Shown: positions 1 through 8,410, counted from the first letter of the stretch. The stretch is DNA of 64,000 nucleotides from JAEVLT01 sp050496765 (GCF_050496765.1 NZ_JBNWEO010000011.1:124001-188000), one strand, 5' to 3'. The notes: a model not told the origin generated them from the sequence alone. Numbers and translations are program-made.

Positions 1-20
1 ACAGCAAACAAAACTTTCAC
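1..20 (-). CDS. glgA: glycogen synthase GlgA, first codons only
   Basis: Only seven codons are inside the window. A GTG at 20-18 opens a frame reading MKVLFAV, which is the usual N-terminus of bacterial GlgA (ADP-glucose:glucan glucosyltransferase). The GTG overlaps the TGA stop of glgD (19-17) in a GTGA arrangement typical of translational coupling. The operon order B-C-D-A known from Bacillus supports the call. The rest of the gene lies left of the window. Confidence 0.75.
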
Positions 21-1048
21 GAATTCATCAACGCTCCTTGAACCGTACTTTTTGGAATGACATAAGGACTTTGGGCAGTGCCTGTTAGCACTGTACCGTC
101 CTCAATTTTTACATCTTTATCGAGAATGACGGAATCAAGGTAGCAATTCTCGCCAATTTGACATTTTTGCATAATTATGCAATTTTTCAAAACGGCTCCT
201 TTGCCGATTTTCACTCCTCTTGAGACAATGCTATTCTCTACTTTTCCGCGAATTAAACAGCCATTGGCAACCATCGAATTCTTAACCTCAGCACCTTTTA
301 GGTAACGAGTCGGCGGTTCATCTTTTACTTTTGTTAAAATCGGCTGTTCTTTCACGAAAACCCTTCTCCATACTTCCGGATTCAATAATTCCATATTAGT
401 CGAATAATAACTTTGAATCGAGTCAACCATTGCAGTATAACCATGGTATTGATAGTGACAAATAGCGTATGAATGATAAAGATCTTCAACTACATCTTTC
501 ATACAGGAATATCCGGTTTCATTTCTTGTCTCAATTAAGTTGATTAATAGTGAAGTTTTGATCAAATACATTTCCAACGATTGACCCTGTTCGTTTACAA
601 CTTCCGTCACATCGCACTCCGAAGCAATATGCCACTTTACCAAAGAGGTAAAATTCAGATTAAAAACAGTATAGCAATTGGTAATTAACGAATATTCTTG
701 GGTACTTCTATAGAAATAATCCAAATTGGCGGCAAAATGGTGAAATGAACCAATCCGATTGTCTTCATACTCCACAAGGGGTGATGGGAAAAAGAACAAC
801 CCATCCCGTTTTCGATTCAAATCCCAATTCTTTCCCGATTCAAGATGATCCATTAATGCACGATATTGCATTTTTGGAAAAATCGCTACGCTTCTGATGC
901 CTGAATTAACCATATTCGAGAGTACAAAATCGATAATGCGATACCTCCCTGCAAACGGCAAGGCAGCAAGCGATCGATGGTCAATCAGATCTTTTAAATC
1001 TTCATGATAAGTAGTTGCATCTATAACCCCTAACAGCTTTTTCTTCAA
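17..1048 (-). CDS. glgD: glucose-1-phosphate adenylyltransferase regulatory subunit GlgD
   Basis: 343 residues, the usual GlgD length. It has the nucleotidyltransferase fold (FAGRYRIIDFVLSN at about 32-45), but the N-terminus lacks the GGxGxRL nucleotide loop that the neighbouring GlgC keeps at 13-19. This is what is expected of the non-catalytic partner that raises GlgC activity in the ADP-glucose synthase complex. The C-terminal part (about 255-330) has the hexapeptide-like left-handed helix repeats (GCLIRGKVENSIVSRGVKIG). It lies 85 bases downstream of glgC and overlaps the glgA start, so it belongs to the glg operon. It acts in the cytoplasm in glycogen synthesis, which in B. subtilis is tied to sporulation; the regulation here was not inferred from sequence. 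Confidence 0.93.
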   Translation of the reverse strand: MKKKLLGVIDATTYHEDLKDLIDHRSLAALPFAGRYRIIDFVLSNMVNSGIRSVAIFPKMQYRALMDHLESGKNWDLNRKRDGLFFFPSPLVEYEDNRIGSFHHFAANLDYFYRSTQEYSLITNCYTVFNLNFTSLVKWHIASECDVTEVVNEQGQSLEMYLIKTSLLINLIETRNETGYSCMKDVVEDLYHSYAICHYQYHGYTAMVDSIQSYYSTNMELLNPEVWRRVFVKEQPILTKVKDEPPTRYLKGAEVKNSMVANGCLIRGKVENSIVSRGVKIGKGAVLKNCIIMQKCQIGENCYLDSVILDKDVKIEDGTVLTGTAQSPYVIPKSTVQGALMNS

Positions 1049-1133
1049 CTAGAGTCCCTCCTGATATGATTAAAGCTCATAGTAAATGTGGTAATGCATA
1101 AGCGCAGCAATTAATTGTGTCACAGCAATCCCT

Positions 1134-2279
1134 TTAATAAGCAGAATACAAGCCCGTGACCATTTCTTCTGTTACAAGGATGATTTCGCCAACATCTGAG
1201 CGGATGACCATACCATCGGGAATCGTTAAATCGCAAGGAACAATTGCTTTTCCCAAATAAACGTTCTCCCCAATTTTCGCATCCGGCATGACAACTGATT
1301 CCCGGATCACGCTCCCTTTCCCCACGCTGACTCCTTGAAACAGTACCGAGTTCTCAATTTCCCCTTCGATCACGCAGCCTTCATTGACAAAGGATTCCTT
1401 CACCGTTGCTTCTGGTGAAATATACTGTGGCGGCTGATTCGGATTAACCGTGTAAATTTTCCAGTCAGCATCAAACAAATCCAATTCACTATCCTCATTT
1501 AGAAGATCCATATTGGCTTCCCATAGGCTTCGGACCGTTCCTACGTCTTTCCAATACCCTTTAAACGGATAAGCATAGAGCTTTTTCTGTTCTTCCAGCA
1601 ACAGCGGAATTACATCTTTTCCAAAATCATGGGTCGAATTTGGATTTCGTTCATCCATTTCTAAAAACTCTTTTAAAATAGTCCAATTAAAAATATAAAT
1701 TCCCATTGAGGCCAAATTGTTTTTCGGTTCTGCCGGTTTTTCCTCAAAATCAATGATTCTCTTTTCATCATTCGTATCCATAATTCCGAATCGGCTCGCT
1801 TCTCCCCATGGAACCTCGATAACGGAAATCGTTACATCCGCACCGCGGTCAATATGGTACTCCAGCATATTTTCATAGTTCATTTTATAAATATGGTCGC
1901 CGGAAAGAATCAGGACATACTCAGGCTGGTACTGTTTTAAATAATTTAAATTTTGATAGATTGCGCTCGCTGTTCCGGTATACCATTTCACCTCGGATGA
2001 CTCGCTATATGGCGGAAGAACGGTCACCCCTCCATCTTTCCGATCCAAATCCCACGCACTGCCGATGCCGATATAGGAGTTTAATAGAAGCGGCTGGTAT
2101 TGCGTTAAAACTCCAACTGTTTCAATTCCCGAGTTTGTGCAATTGCTTAAAGTAAAATCAATGATTCGATATTTCCCGCCAAACGGTACCGCAGGCTTTG
2201 CTAAATTCTTTGTGAGCGAATTAAGCCTACTTCCTTTCCCGCCTGCCAGTAACATGGCCACGCACTTCTTCTTTGCCAT
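1134..2279 (-). CDS. glgC: glucose-1-phosphate adenylyltransferase GlgC
   Basis: 381 residues, family length. Makes ADP-glucose from glucose-1-phosphate and ATP, the committed step of glycogen synthesis. Visible motifs: nucleotide loop LAGGKGSRL at 11-19, KPAVPFGGKYRIIDF at 28-42, the LSGDHIYKM metal-binding region at 125-133, and the EKP sugar-phosphate motif at 180-182. The C-terminal 100 residues carry left-handed beta-helix repeats (VNEGCVIEGEIENSVLFQGV). The start overlaps the 3' end of glgB by 53 bases, so the two genes are probably translated from one message. Nothing unusual was seen in the gene. Confidence 0.95.
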   Translation of the reverse strand: MAKKKCVAMLLAGGKGSRLNSLTKNLAKPAVPFGGKYRIIDFTLSNCTNSGIETVGVLTQYQPLLLNSYIGIGSAWDLDRKDGGVTVLPPYSESSEVKWYTGTASAIYQNLNYLKQYQPEYVLILSGDHIYKMNYENMLEYHIDRGADVTISVIEVPWGEASRFGIMDTNDEKRIIDFEEKPAEPKNNLASMGIYIFNWTILKEFLEMDERNPNSTHDFGKDVIPLLLEEQKKLYAYPFKGYWKDVGTVRSLWEANMDLLNEDSELDLFDADWKIYTVNPNQPPQYISPEATVKESFVNEGCVIEGEIENSVLFQGVSVGKGSVIRESVVMPDAKIGENVYLGKAIVPCDLTIPDGMVIRSDVGEIILVTEEMVTGLYSAY

Positions 2280-4167
2280 TTCCTTTTCTCTCCTTTCTCT
2301 TCTTAACTGGTCTTAACATGACGATGCCAAACGGCGGAATCGTTAGTTTCAAAGAATACGGCTTGCCATGGAACGGAATCTCTTCCGCTTTGATTACCTT
2401 CTTATTGACAGCTCCTGTTCCACCAAATTCCTCTTTATCACTATTGAAAATTTCGCGGTATTCGCCTGATTCGGGGATGCCGATGCGATAGTCTTGATAG
2501 TTAACCGCAGTAAAATTGCAAACAACCGCAATAAATTCTTTTTCATTTTTTCCTTTGCGAATAAAGGAAAAGATTGACTGCTCGCTATTATTCACATCGA
2601 TCCATTCAAATCCTTCGTGCAGATGATCCATTTCATATAAAGCTTTTGTACGTTTATATACTTTTGTTAACTCTTTAACATATTCATTTACACTGCGGTG
2701 CATGTCATAATCTAACAAATTCCAATCCAGCTGTTCTTTATCTTTCCATTCCGAAAATTGTCCAAGTTCAAAACCCATGAACAGGAGTTTTTTTCCAGGG
2801 TGAGCAAACATGTAGCCTAGTAATAATCGCAGCTGCGCAAATTTTTCCCAATAATGTCCAGGCATTTTATCAAGCAACGATTTTTTTCCGTGAACCACTT
2901 CATCGTGGGAAAAAGGTAAGACGAAGTTTTCCGAAAAGGCGTACAACAAAGAAAAGGTTACATTTTGATGTTTCGGAGTGCGAGAAAACGGGGGCGTCTC
3001 CATATATTCGAGCATGTCGTTCATCCAGCCCATATTCCATTTATAATCAAACCCCAAACCTCCGTAGTGCACTGGCGCTGTCACGTTCTGAAAATCTGTT
3101 GAATCTTCCCCCATCATTAAAAAGGATGGATCATGCTCATGGACAGTTTGATTTAATTTTTTCAAAAAGCTGATACCAAATGGATTTTCATGTTTCCCAG
3201 GCGAATTCGGCCAATAAATAATATTAGCAACCGCATCGACTCGAAAACCGTCGATATGATAATTCTCCATCCAAAATAGCGCGTTGGAGATGAGAAAACT
3301 TTGCACCTCAGATTTCCCTAAATCAAAATTGGCCGTTCCCCATACAGGATTTTCACGGTCAATCTCTTCACGGTAGGAAAAAATATGGCCTCCATCAAAC
3401 TGGTACAATCCATGAGCATCTTTGCAAAAATGACCAGGAACCCAGTCAAGAATCACACCAATTCCATTTTGATGACATTGATCGATAAAAAACATTAACT
3501 CTTCGGGTGTGCCGTACCGTGAAGTGGGAGAGAAATAACCCGTTCCCTGGTATCCCCATGAAACGTCGAGCGGGTGCTCAACAAGAGGCAGCAGTTCAAT
3601 ATGGGTGAATCCATGCTCTTTGACATATGGAATCAATTCATCCGCCATTTCCCGATAAGTGAAAAATTCACCATCTTCTTTCTTTTTCCACGAACCGAAA
3701 TGTACTTCATAAATAAGGATCGGTTCCGTTAAAGCGTTTTTCTTTTCTTTTTTGGCATTCCATTGAGAATCCTTCCAGTCATAGGTCTTGATGTTGTAGA
3801 CAATGGAGGCCGTGTTTGGTCTGAGCTCTGAATAAAATGCAAATGGATCAGATTTAAGCTGGACACCGCCGTGTTCTGTAAAAATTTCATATTTATACAA
3901 GCTTCCTTCAAGGTCTTCATCAACGAAGAGGATCCAAATTCCTTGATCATTTATCTTTTCAAGTTCGTATCCTTCCCCGCACCACTGATTAAAATCGCCA
4001 GCCAATCGTACTTTTTGCGCATTGGGCGCCCATACGATAAAACGCGTACAAACCGAATTGGATTGTTTCAAAACATGCGCGCCGAAAAGCTGATGACTCT
4101 GAAAAAGATTTCCTTCATGGAACAAATGAATCTGATAATCTGTTGGATAGTAAGTATTCACTGCCAT
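2227..4167 (-). CDS. glgB: 1,4-alpha-glucan branching enzyme GlgB
   Basis: Introduces alpha-1,6 branches into glycogen. GH13 family with an N-terminal carbohydrate-binding module (about 20-115) followed by the barrel. Catalytic residues, numbered from an upstream ATG at 4179: nucleophile D315 in GFRVDAVANI, acid E358 in MGEDSTD, and H425/D426 in PFSHDEVVHGK. I prefer the ATG at 4167 (646 residues, MAVNTYYPTD) because GAGGG sits 4-5 bases before it, whereas the ATG at 4179 has AGGG directly abutting. First gene of the glg operon. The basic tail (KKRKERKGNGKEEVRG) overlaps glgC and is longer than I recall for B. subtilis GlgB. Confidence 0.95.
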   Translation of the reverse strand: MAVNTYYPTDYQIHLFHEGNLFQSHQLFGAHVLKQSNSVCTRFIVWAPNAQKVRLAGDFNQWCGEGYELEKINDQGIWILFVDEDLEGSLYKYEIFTEHGGVQLKSDPFAFYSELRPNTASIVYNIKTYDWKDSQWNAKKEKKNALTEPILIYEVHFGSWKKKEDGEFFTYREMADELIPYVKEHGFTHIELLPLVEHPLDVSWGYQGTGYFSPTSRYGTPEELMFFIDQCHQNGIGVILDWVPGHFCKDAHGLYQFDGGHIFSYREEIDRENPVWGTANFDLGKSEVQSFLISNALFWMENYHIDGFRVDAVANIIYWPNSPGKHENPFGISFLKKLNQTVHEHDPSFLMMGEDSTDFQNVTAPVHYGGLGFDYKWNMGWMNDMLEYMETPPFSRTPKHQNVTFSLLYAFSENFVLPFSHDEVVHGKKSLLDKMPGHYWEKFAQLRLLLGYMFAHPGKKLLFMGFELGQFSEWKDKEQLDWNLLDYDMHRSVNEYVKELTKVYKRTKALYEMDHLHEGFEWIDVNNSEQSIFSFIRKGKNEKEFIAVVCNFTAVNYQDYRIGIPESGEYREIFNSDKEEFGGTGAVNKKVIKAEEIPFHGKPYSLKLTIPPFGIVMLRPVKKRKERKGNGKEEVRGHVTGRRERK

Positions 4168-4624
4168 TCGATCCCTCATCCCTACTTAAAAAATATATTT
4201 CCGCATTATTATATTAATTCTCCAGATAAGTCAAAATTCCTTGAGATAATTTATTTATTTTTCTGACATATTAATCTATAAATCGATATAGTTTAATCGA
4301 TTTGCGCTAGAATTATGTCGAATTTAAAGTTTTTGCGTCACAAATCGACACAATCCTGCATTATTTCACAAAATTCTTCACTTCATAAAAATTTTTCTTG
4401 TTTAGAGGGAGACTGCTTATTTGTTTCGGTTGTCTACTTTTGTGGAATTTTTTTCGGAACGGTTTATTAAAAACAAAGAGAATATTATTGTATGTATAAT
4501 AATTTTCTGGTCTAAGGGATTTAAAAAAGAGTATACATTTTATTCAAAAAGGAAGAAATAAGGAGAAAGCGGCTGTCGAGGTACTCGTGTTTCTTTGAAT
4601 TTATATTTCCATGAAAAAGTAGAA

Positions 4625-4706
4625 ATGGAAGCCTGTTACCCGCTCTTTTCAGTTCACGAATCGACCTCGAAACAGGGAGCCCAACAACGGCAAAGTAATC
4701 ACCGTG
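4625..4706 (-). pseudogene. relic of a Maf-family nucleotide pyrophosphatase C-terminus
   Basis: Reading down from about 4706 the frame gives HGDYFAVVGLPVSRSIREL, which matches the conserved C-terminal motif of Maf/YhdE house-cleaning pyrophosphatases (GDYFTVVGLPxxRxxREL in the family). Only about 25 codons remain. The frame has no Maf-like sequence upstream and no ribosome binding site. The remainder of 4180-4830 holds nothing else I can interpret beyond AT-rich sequence in front of glgB. Confidence 0.55.
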
Positions 4707-4831
4707 TAGTTATATGTTAAAATTAGAAATAATTCTTTGAAGTTTGCAACTAATCTTTTTGTAAATCCAAACATCCGGCTGCCAAGCCTCATATGATCCC
4801 ATTAATACTTATTGGCGAATACCCTTTCATC

Positions 4832-5101
4832 GTGCATCATACGCCTGCTTTGATTCCCTTTTTCGCTGGACTTCACCCTTTTCGGGAATCATACACCCGC
4901 TTTGATTCCCATTTTTGCAGAGCTTCATCCTTTTTGGGAATCATACACCCGCTTTGATTCCCGTTTTTGCGAATCTTCACCCTTTTTGGGAATCATACAC
5001 CCGCTTTGATTCCCATTTTTGCAGAACTTCATCCTTTTTGGGCATCATACGCCTGCTTTGAATCCCGTTTTTGCGGAGCTTCATCCTTTTTGGGAATCAT
5101 A
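4832..5101. repeat. tandem 52-bp repeat array with internal hairpins
   Basis: Units begin at 4832, 4884, 4936, 4988, 5040 and (partial) 5092, a constant spacing of 52 bases with a few substitutions. Each unit contains GGGAATCA, an 11-base gap, then TGATTCCC, so every copy can form an 8-bp stem on either strand, followed by a T-rich stretch. No open frame runs through the array because 52 is not a multiple of three. It lies between the glg operon and the end of the rRNA/tRNA operon. Confidence 0.9.
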
Positions 5102-5255
5102 GGCTCCAATCAATCATGATTGAGAAGCAGTCTTTTTGTCTATTGTAAAACCTGAGAATTGGGCATTAGGAAAACTAAAAAAAGATTTTGAGTCATTCTA
5201 TCTGATAGACATCTTTTTAATATAAAAAGGGGCGACATATAAATTTTGATATACG

Positions 5256-5286
5256 AAAAAAGCTGATAACGTTTGTTATCAGCTTT
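5256..5286 (-). terminator. intrinsic terminator of the rRNA-tRNA operon
   Basis: Minus strand reads AAAAGCTGATAAC, a short loop, GTTATCAGCTTTTTT. It is a near-perfect stem followed by a T run, immediately downstream of tRNA-Glu, the last gene of the cluster. Confidence 0.85.
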
Positions 5287-5292
5287 TGCAAA

Positions 5293-5364
5293 TGACCCCT
5301 ACGGGATTCGAACCCGTGTTACCGCCGTGAAAGGGCGGTGTCTTAACCGCTTGACCAAGGGGCC
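5293..5364 (-). tRNA. tRNA-Glu(TTC)
   Basis: Cloverleaf with anticodon TTC; acceptor GGCCCCT/AGGGGTC with discriminator A. CCA is not encoded. Last gene of the operon, as in the trnB order. Confidence 0.95.
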
Positions 5365-5371
5365 AAAGTTC

Positions 5372-5462
5372 TGGCGGAGAAGGAGGGATTTGAACCCTCG
5401 CGCCGGTTACCCGACCTACACCCTTAGCAGGGGCGCCTCTTCAGCCACTTGAGTACTTCTCC
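5372..5462 (-). tRNA. tRNA-Ser(GCT)
   Basis: Class II tRNA with a long variable arm; anticodon GCT; acceptor GGAGAAG/CTTCTCC; CCA encoded. Confidence 0.95.
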
Positions 5463-5465
5463 ATA

Positions 5466-5540
5466 TGGCTCCGCAGGTAGGATTCGAACCTACGACCGAT
5501 CGGTTAACAGCCGATAGCTCTACCACTGAGCTACTGCGGA
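5466..5540 (-). tRNA. tRNA-Asn(GTT)
   Basis: Anticodon GTT; acceptor TCCGCAG/CTGCGGA; CCA encoded. It is separated from tRNA-Ile by a long 132-base spacer holding one copy of the conserved hairpin element. Confidence 0.95.
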
Positions 5541-5570
5541 ATAATTATATTTGATTCATAAACCCATGTT

Positions 5571-5618
5571 CCCACCTCATTTTGTTGAGCCAAAATAAGG
5601 TTCGATGGGTATAACTCG
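5571..5618 (-). ncRNA. conserved hairpin element in the tRNA-Ile/tRNA-Asn spacer
   Basis: Plus strand shows CCCACC (5571-5576), a 27-base loop, GATGGG (5604-5609), then TATAACTCG. In the transcribed strand the stem CCCAUC/GGUGGG pairs with one U-G wobble. The fMet and Ile2 spacers carry the same layout with the same 27-base loop and the same flanking CGAGTT(G/A)TA. No function is known to me. Confidence 0.6.
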
Positions 5619-5672
5619 AAACATATACATTACGTTTTGTTCGTTTCTGCCACGAAACTGATGAAAAAATAA

Positions 5673-5749
<77 letters not shown>

Positions 5750-5753
5750 ATTA

Positions 5754-5827
5754 TGGAGCGGGTGATGGGAATCGAACCCACGACATCAGCTTGGAAGGCT
5801 GGAGTTTTACCATTAAACTACACCCGC
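5754..5827 (-). tRNA. tRNA-Gly(TCC)
   Basis: Anticodon TCC; acceptor GCGGGTG/CACCCGC; CCA encoded. Confidence 0.95.
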
Positions 5828-5840
5828 ATAGATTTTTAAA

Positions 5841-5917
5841 TGGGGCGACTGATGGGAATCGAACCCACGAATGCCAGAGCCACAATCTGGTGCGTTAACC
5901 ACTTCGCCACAGCCGCC
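5841..5917 (-). tRNA. tRNA-His(GTG)
   Basis: Anticodon GTG; has the extra 5' G opposite discriminator C expected of tRNA-His; CCA encoded. Confidence 0.95.
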
Positions 5918-5954
5918 ATCATAAAATGATTGTAGTTAACGACAACAAGTAAGG

Positions 5955-6027
5955 TGGCTCGGGACGGAATCGAACCGCCGACACAAGGATTTTCAGTCCT
6001 TTGCTCTACCGACTGAGCTACCGAGCC
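5955..6027 (-). tRNA. tRNA-Phe(GAA)
   Basis: Anticodon GAA; acceptor GGCTCGG/CCGAGCC with discriminator A; CCA not encoded. Its 5' 25 bases are repeated four times upstream. Confidence 0.95.
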
Positions 6028-6566
6028 ATATTATTAAAGAACCCTAAAATTATTTCACAATCGTCCTTTGTTCGAAAGAATCTCTCGATCTTTCTCACAT
6101 GTTGCACCGGAAGCTTATTCACAGATGCAAGCAACATGCTCTACCGACTGAGCTACCGAGCCATATTATTAAAGAACCCTAAAATTATTTCACAATCGTC
6201 CTTTGTTCGAAAGAATCTCTCGATCTTTCTCACATGTTGCACCGGAAGCTTATTCACAGATGCAAGCAACATGCTCTACCGACTGAGCTACCGAGCCATA
6301 TTATTAAAGAACCCTAAAATTATTTCACAATCGTCCTTTGTTCGAAAGAATCTTACGATCTTTCTCACATGTTGCACCGGGAGCTTATTCACAGATGTGA
6401 GCAACATGCTCTACCGACTGAGCTACCGAGCCATTTTATTTTAATAACCTAAACTATTTCCCAATTGTCCTTTGTTCGAAAGAATCTCTCGATCTTTCTC
6501 ACATGTTGCACCGGAAGCTTATTCACAGATGCAAGTAACATGCTCTACTGACTGAGCTACCGAGCC
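6028..6566 (-). repeat. four tandem units of tRNA-Phe 5' end plus hairpin spacer
   Basis: Units end at 6162, 6297, 6432 and 6566 (period 135, last 134). Each holds 25 bases identical or nearly identical to the tRNA-Phe 5' end through the D arm (6138-6162, 6273-6297, 6408-6432, 6542-6566). This is followed in transcription order by a stem made of CATGTTGC and GCAACATG around a 25-base loop, then a spacer. Because 135 is a multiple of three, the array yields a repetitive open frame on the plus strand that I judge an artefact. None of the copies can form a tRNA. Confidence 0.92.
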
Positions 6567-6584
6567 GTATTATTTTAATTATAG

Positions 6585-6661
6585 TGGCGGTCTGGACGGG
6601 ACTCGAACCCGCGACCTCCTGCGTGACAGGCAGGCATTCTAACCAACTGAACTACCAGACC
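6585..6661 (-). tRNA. tRNA-Asp(GTC)
   Basis: Anticodon GTC; acceptor GGTCTGG/CCAGACC; CCA encoded. Confidence 0.95.
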
Positions 6662-6664
6662 AGA

Positions 6665-6738
<74 letters not shown>

Positions 6739-7020
6739 ATAATAAAAAAGTATTTATTTTTTCCATGCCCTTAGATAGCATTGGACTGTCCTCAACTCAA
6801 AAGGCTTATTCAAGATGCTGTTCGTTGAGTACAACTCGCAGATAATTCAACGATGCTTTGCTCGTTGCTCCACCCCGCGATAATAAAAAAGTATTTATTT
6901 TTTCCATGCCCTTAGATAGCATTGGACTGTCCTCAACTCAAAAGGCTTATTCAAGATGCTGTTCGTTGAGTACAACTCGCAGATAATTCAACGATGCTTT
7001 GCTCGTTGCTCCACCCCGCG
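6739..7020 (-). repeat. two identical 141-bp units of tRNA-fMet 5' end plus hairpin spacer
   Basis: Units 6739-6879 and 6880-7020 appear identical. Each ends with the first 14 bases of tRNA-fMet (6866-6879, 7007-7020) and contains CTCAAC (6791-6796), a 27-base loop, GTTGAG (6824-6829), then TACAACTCG. The stem is the same element as in the Ile2 array and the Asn-Ile spacer. Confidence 0.92.
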
Positions 7021-7044
7021 ATAATAAAAAGTACTACATTTAAA

Positions 7045-7137
7045 TGGCGGAGGAAGAGGGATTCGAACCCCCGCGCGGTTTAACCCGCCTGTCGGTTTTC
7101 AAGACCGATCCCTTCAGCCAGACTTGGGTATTCCTCC
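7045..7137 (-). tRNA. tRNA-Ser(TGA)
   Basis: Class II, anticodon TGA; acceptor GGAGGAA with pairing 3' strand; CCA encoded. Confidence 0.95.
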
Positions 7138-7154
7138 ATAAATATAAGTATTAA

Positions 7155-7231
7155 TGGTGGACCTTGTAGGACTCGAACCTACGACCGGACGGTTATGAGC
7201 CGTCTGCTCTAACCAGCTGAGCTAAAGGTCC
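7155..7231 (-). tRNA. tRNA-Ile2(CAT), lysidine type
   Basis: Anticodon CAT. The body (GGACCTTTAGCTCAGC, GACGGCTCATAACCGTC) matches what I recall of the Bacillus tRNA-Ile2 whose C34 is changed to lysidine, and it occupies the Ile2 position between elongator Met and Ser(TGA). CCA encoded. Confidence 0.85.
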
Positions 7232-7501
7232 AAATATAGTTCTCTTTACTTTTTTATGTCTGTCCCCATCTCAGTAAGACTATTCATGTTGTGGCTCGAT
7301 GGGTACAACTCGTAGAGTATTCTTAGAAGCCCGGCTCGTTGCTCTAACCAGCTGAGCTAAAGGTCCAAATATAGTTCTCTTTACCTTTTTATGTCTGTCC
7401 CCATCTCAGTAAGACTATTCATGTTGTGGCTCGATGGGTACAACTCGTAGAGTATTCTTAGAAGCTCGGCTCGTTGCTCTAACCAGCTGAGCTAATGATC
7501 C
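7232..7501 (-). repeat. two tandem 135-bp units of tRNA-Ile2 5' end plus hairpin spacer
   Basis: Units 7232-7366 and 7367-7501. Each ends with 26 bases of the Ile2 5' end (7341-7366; 7476-7501, the latter with changes at the acceptor strand). Each contains CCCATC (7265-7270 in the first), a 27-base loop, GATGGG (7298-7303), then TACAACTCG. Compared with the fMet unit, two stem positions differ with pairing kept. Confidence 0.92.
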
Positions 7502-7519
7502 TTAAGGTAATATATATAT

Positions 7520-7596
7520 TGGTAGCGGCGGAGGGGATCGAACCCCCGACCTTACGGGTATGAACCGTACGCTCTAGCCAGCTGAGCTACACCGCC
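7520..7596 (-). tRNA. elongator tRNA-Met(CAT)
   Basis: Anticodon CAT with acceptor GGCGGTG/CGCCGCT as in Bacillus elongator Met; CCA encoded. Confidence 0.93.
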
Positions 7597-7621
7597 AAAT
7601 AAATGAATTATATGTTGATTT

Positions 7622-7697
7622 TGGTGGAGGATAGCGGGATCGAACCGCTGACCTCCTGCGTGCAAAGCAGGCGCTCTCCCAGCTGAGCTAATCCCCC
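7622..7697 (-). tRNA. tRNA-Ala(TGC)
   Basis: Anticodon TGC; acceptor GGGGGAT with pairing 3' strand; CCA encoded. Confidence 0.95.
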
Positions 7698-7710
7698 AAA
7701 AAAAACTTGA

Positions 7711-7787
7711 TGGTCGGGAAGACAGGATTCGAACCTGCGACCCCTTGGTCCCAAACCAAGTGCTCTACCAAGCTGAGCTACTTCCCG
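7711..7787 (-). tRNA. tRNA-Pro(TGG)
   Basis: Anticodon TGG; acceptor CGGGAAG/CTTCCCG; CCA encoded. Confidence 0.95.
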
Positions 7788-7794
7788 ATACAAG

Positions 7795-7868
<74 letters not shown>

Positions 7869-7875
7869 ATTTAAA

Positions 7876-7964
7876 TGGTGCCGAGGACCGGAATCGAACC
7901 GGTACGGTAGTCACCTACCGCAGGATTTTAAGTCCTGTGCGTCTGCCAGTTCCGCCACCCCGGC
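7876..7964 (-). tRNA. tRNA-Leu(TAA)
   Basis: Class II, anticodon TAA; acceptor GCCGGGG with pairing 3' strand; CCA encoded. Confidence 0.95.
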
Positions 7965-7969
7965 AATAA

Positions 7970-8044
7970 TGGAGCGGAAGACGGGATTCGAACCCGCGAC
8001 CCCCACCTTGGCAAGGTGGTGTTCTACCACTGAACTACTTCCGC
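7970..8044 (-). tRNA. tRNA-Gly(GCC)
   Basis: Anticodon GCC; acceptor GCGGAAG/CTTCCGC; CCA encoded. Confidence 0.95.
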
Positions 8045-8053
8045 ATTTTAAAA

Positions 8054-8138
8054 TGGTGCGGGTGAAGGGAGTCGAACCCCCACGCCTTACGGCGCCAGAT
8101 CCTAAGTCTGGTGCGTCTGCCAATTCCGCCACACCCGC
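8054..8138 (-). tRNA. tRNA-Leu(TAG)
   Basis: Class II, anticodon TAG; acceptor GCGGGTG/CACCCGC; CCA encoded. Confidence 0.95.
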
Positions 8139-8152
8139 ATGTTCATTAAAAA

Positions 8153-8228
8153 TGGTGAGCCATGAAGGACTCGAACCTTCGACCCTCTGATTAAAAGTCA
8201 GATGCTCTACCGACTGAGCTAATGGCTC
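8153..8228 (-). tRNA. tRNA-Lys(TTT)
   Basis: Anticodon TTT; acceptor GAGCCAT/ATGGCTC; CCA encoded. Confidence 0.95.
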
Positions 8229-8235
8229 GTACACA

Positions 8236-8311
<76 letters not shown>

Positions 8312-8326
8312 AAACAAAAAATTATA

Positions 8327-8402
8327 TGGTGGAGGATGACGGGATCGAACCGCCGACCCTCTGCTTGTAAGGCAGATGCTCTCCCAGCTGAGCTAATCCT
8401 CC
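8327..8402 (-). tRNA. tRNA-Val(TAC)
   Basis: Anticodon TAC; acceptor GGAGGAT/ATCCTCC; CCA encoded. First tRNA after 5S. Confidence 0.95.
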
Positions 8403-8410
8403 ATACAATC

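Noticed and set aside
4832..5101. CRISPR array
   Set aside because: The whole 52-base unit is repeated, with no variable spacers and no cas genes nearby.
6001..6444. 147-residue plus-strand open frame with threefold internal repeat
   Set aside because: It is the antisense reading of the 135-bp half-tRNA-Phe units; 135 is divisible by three, so the frame stays open by repetition. No ribosome binding site and no protein-like conservation.
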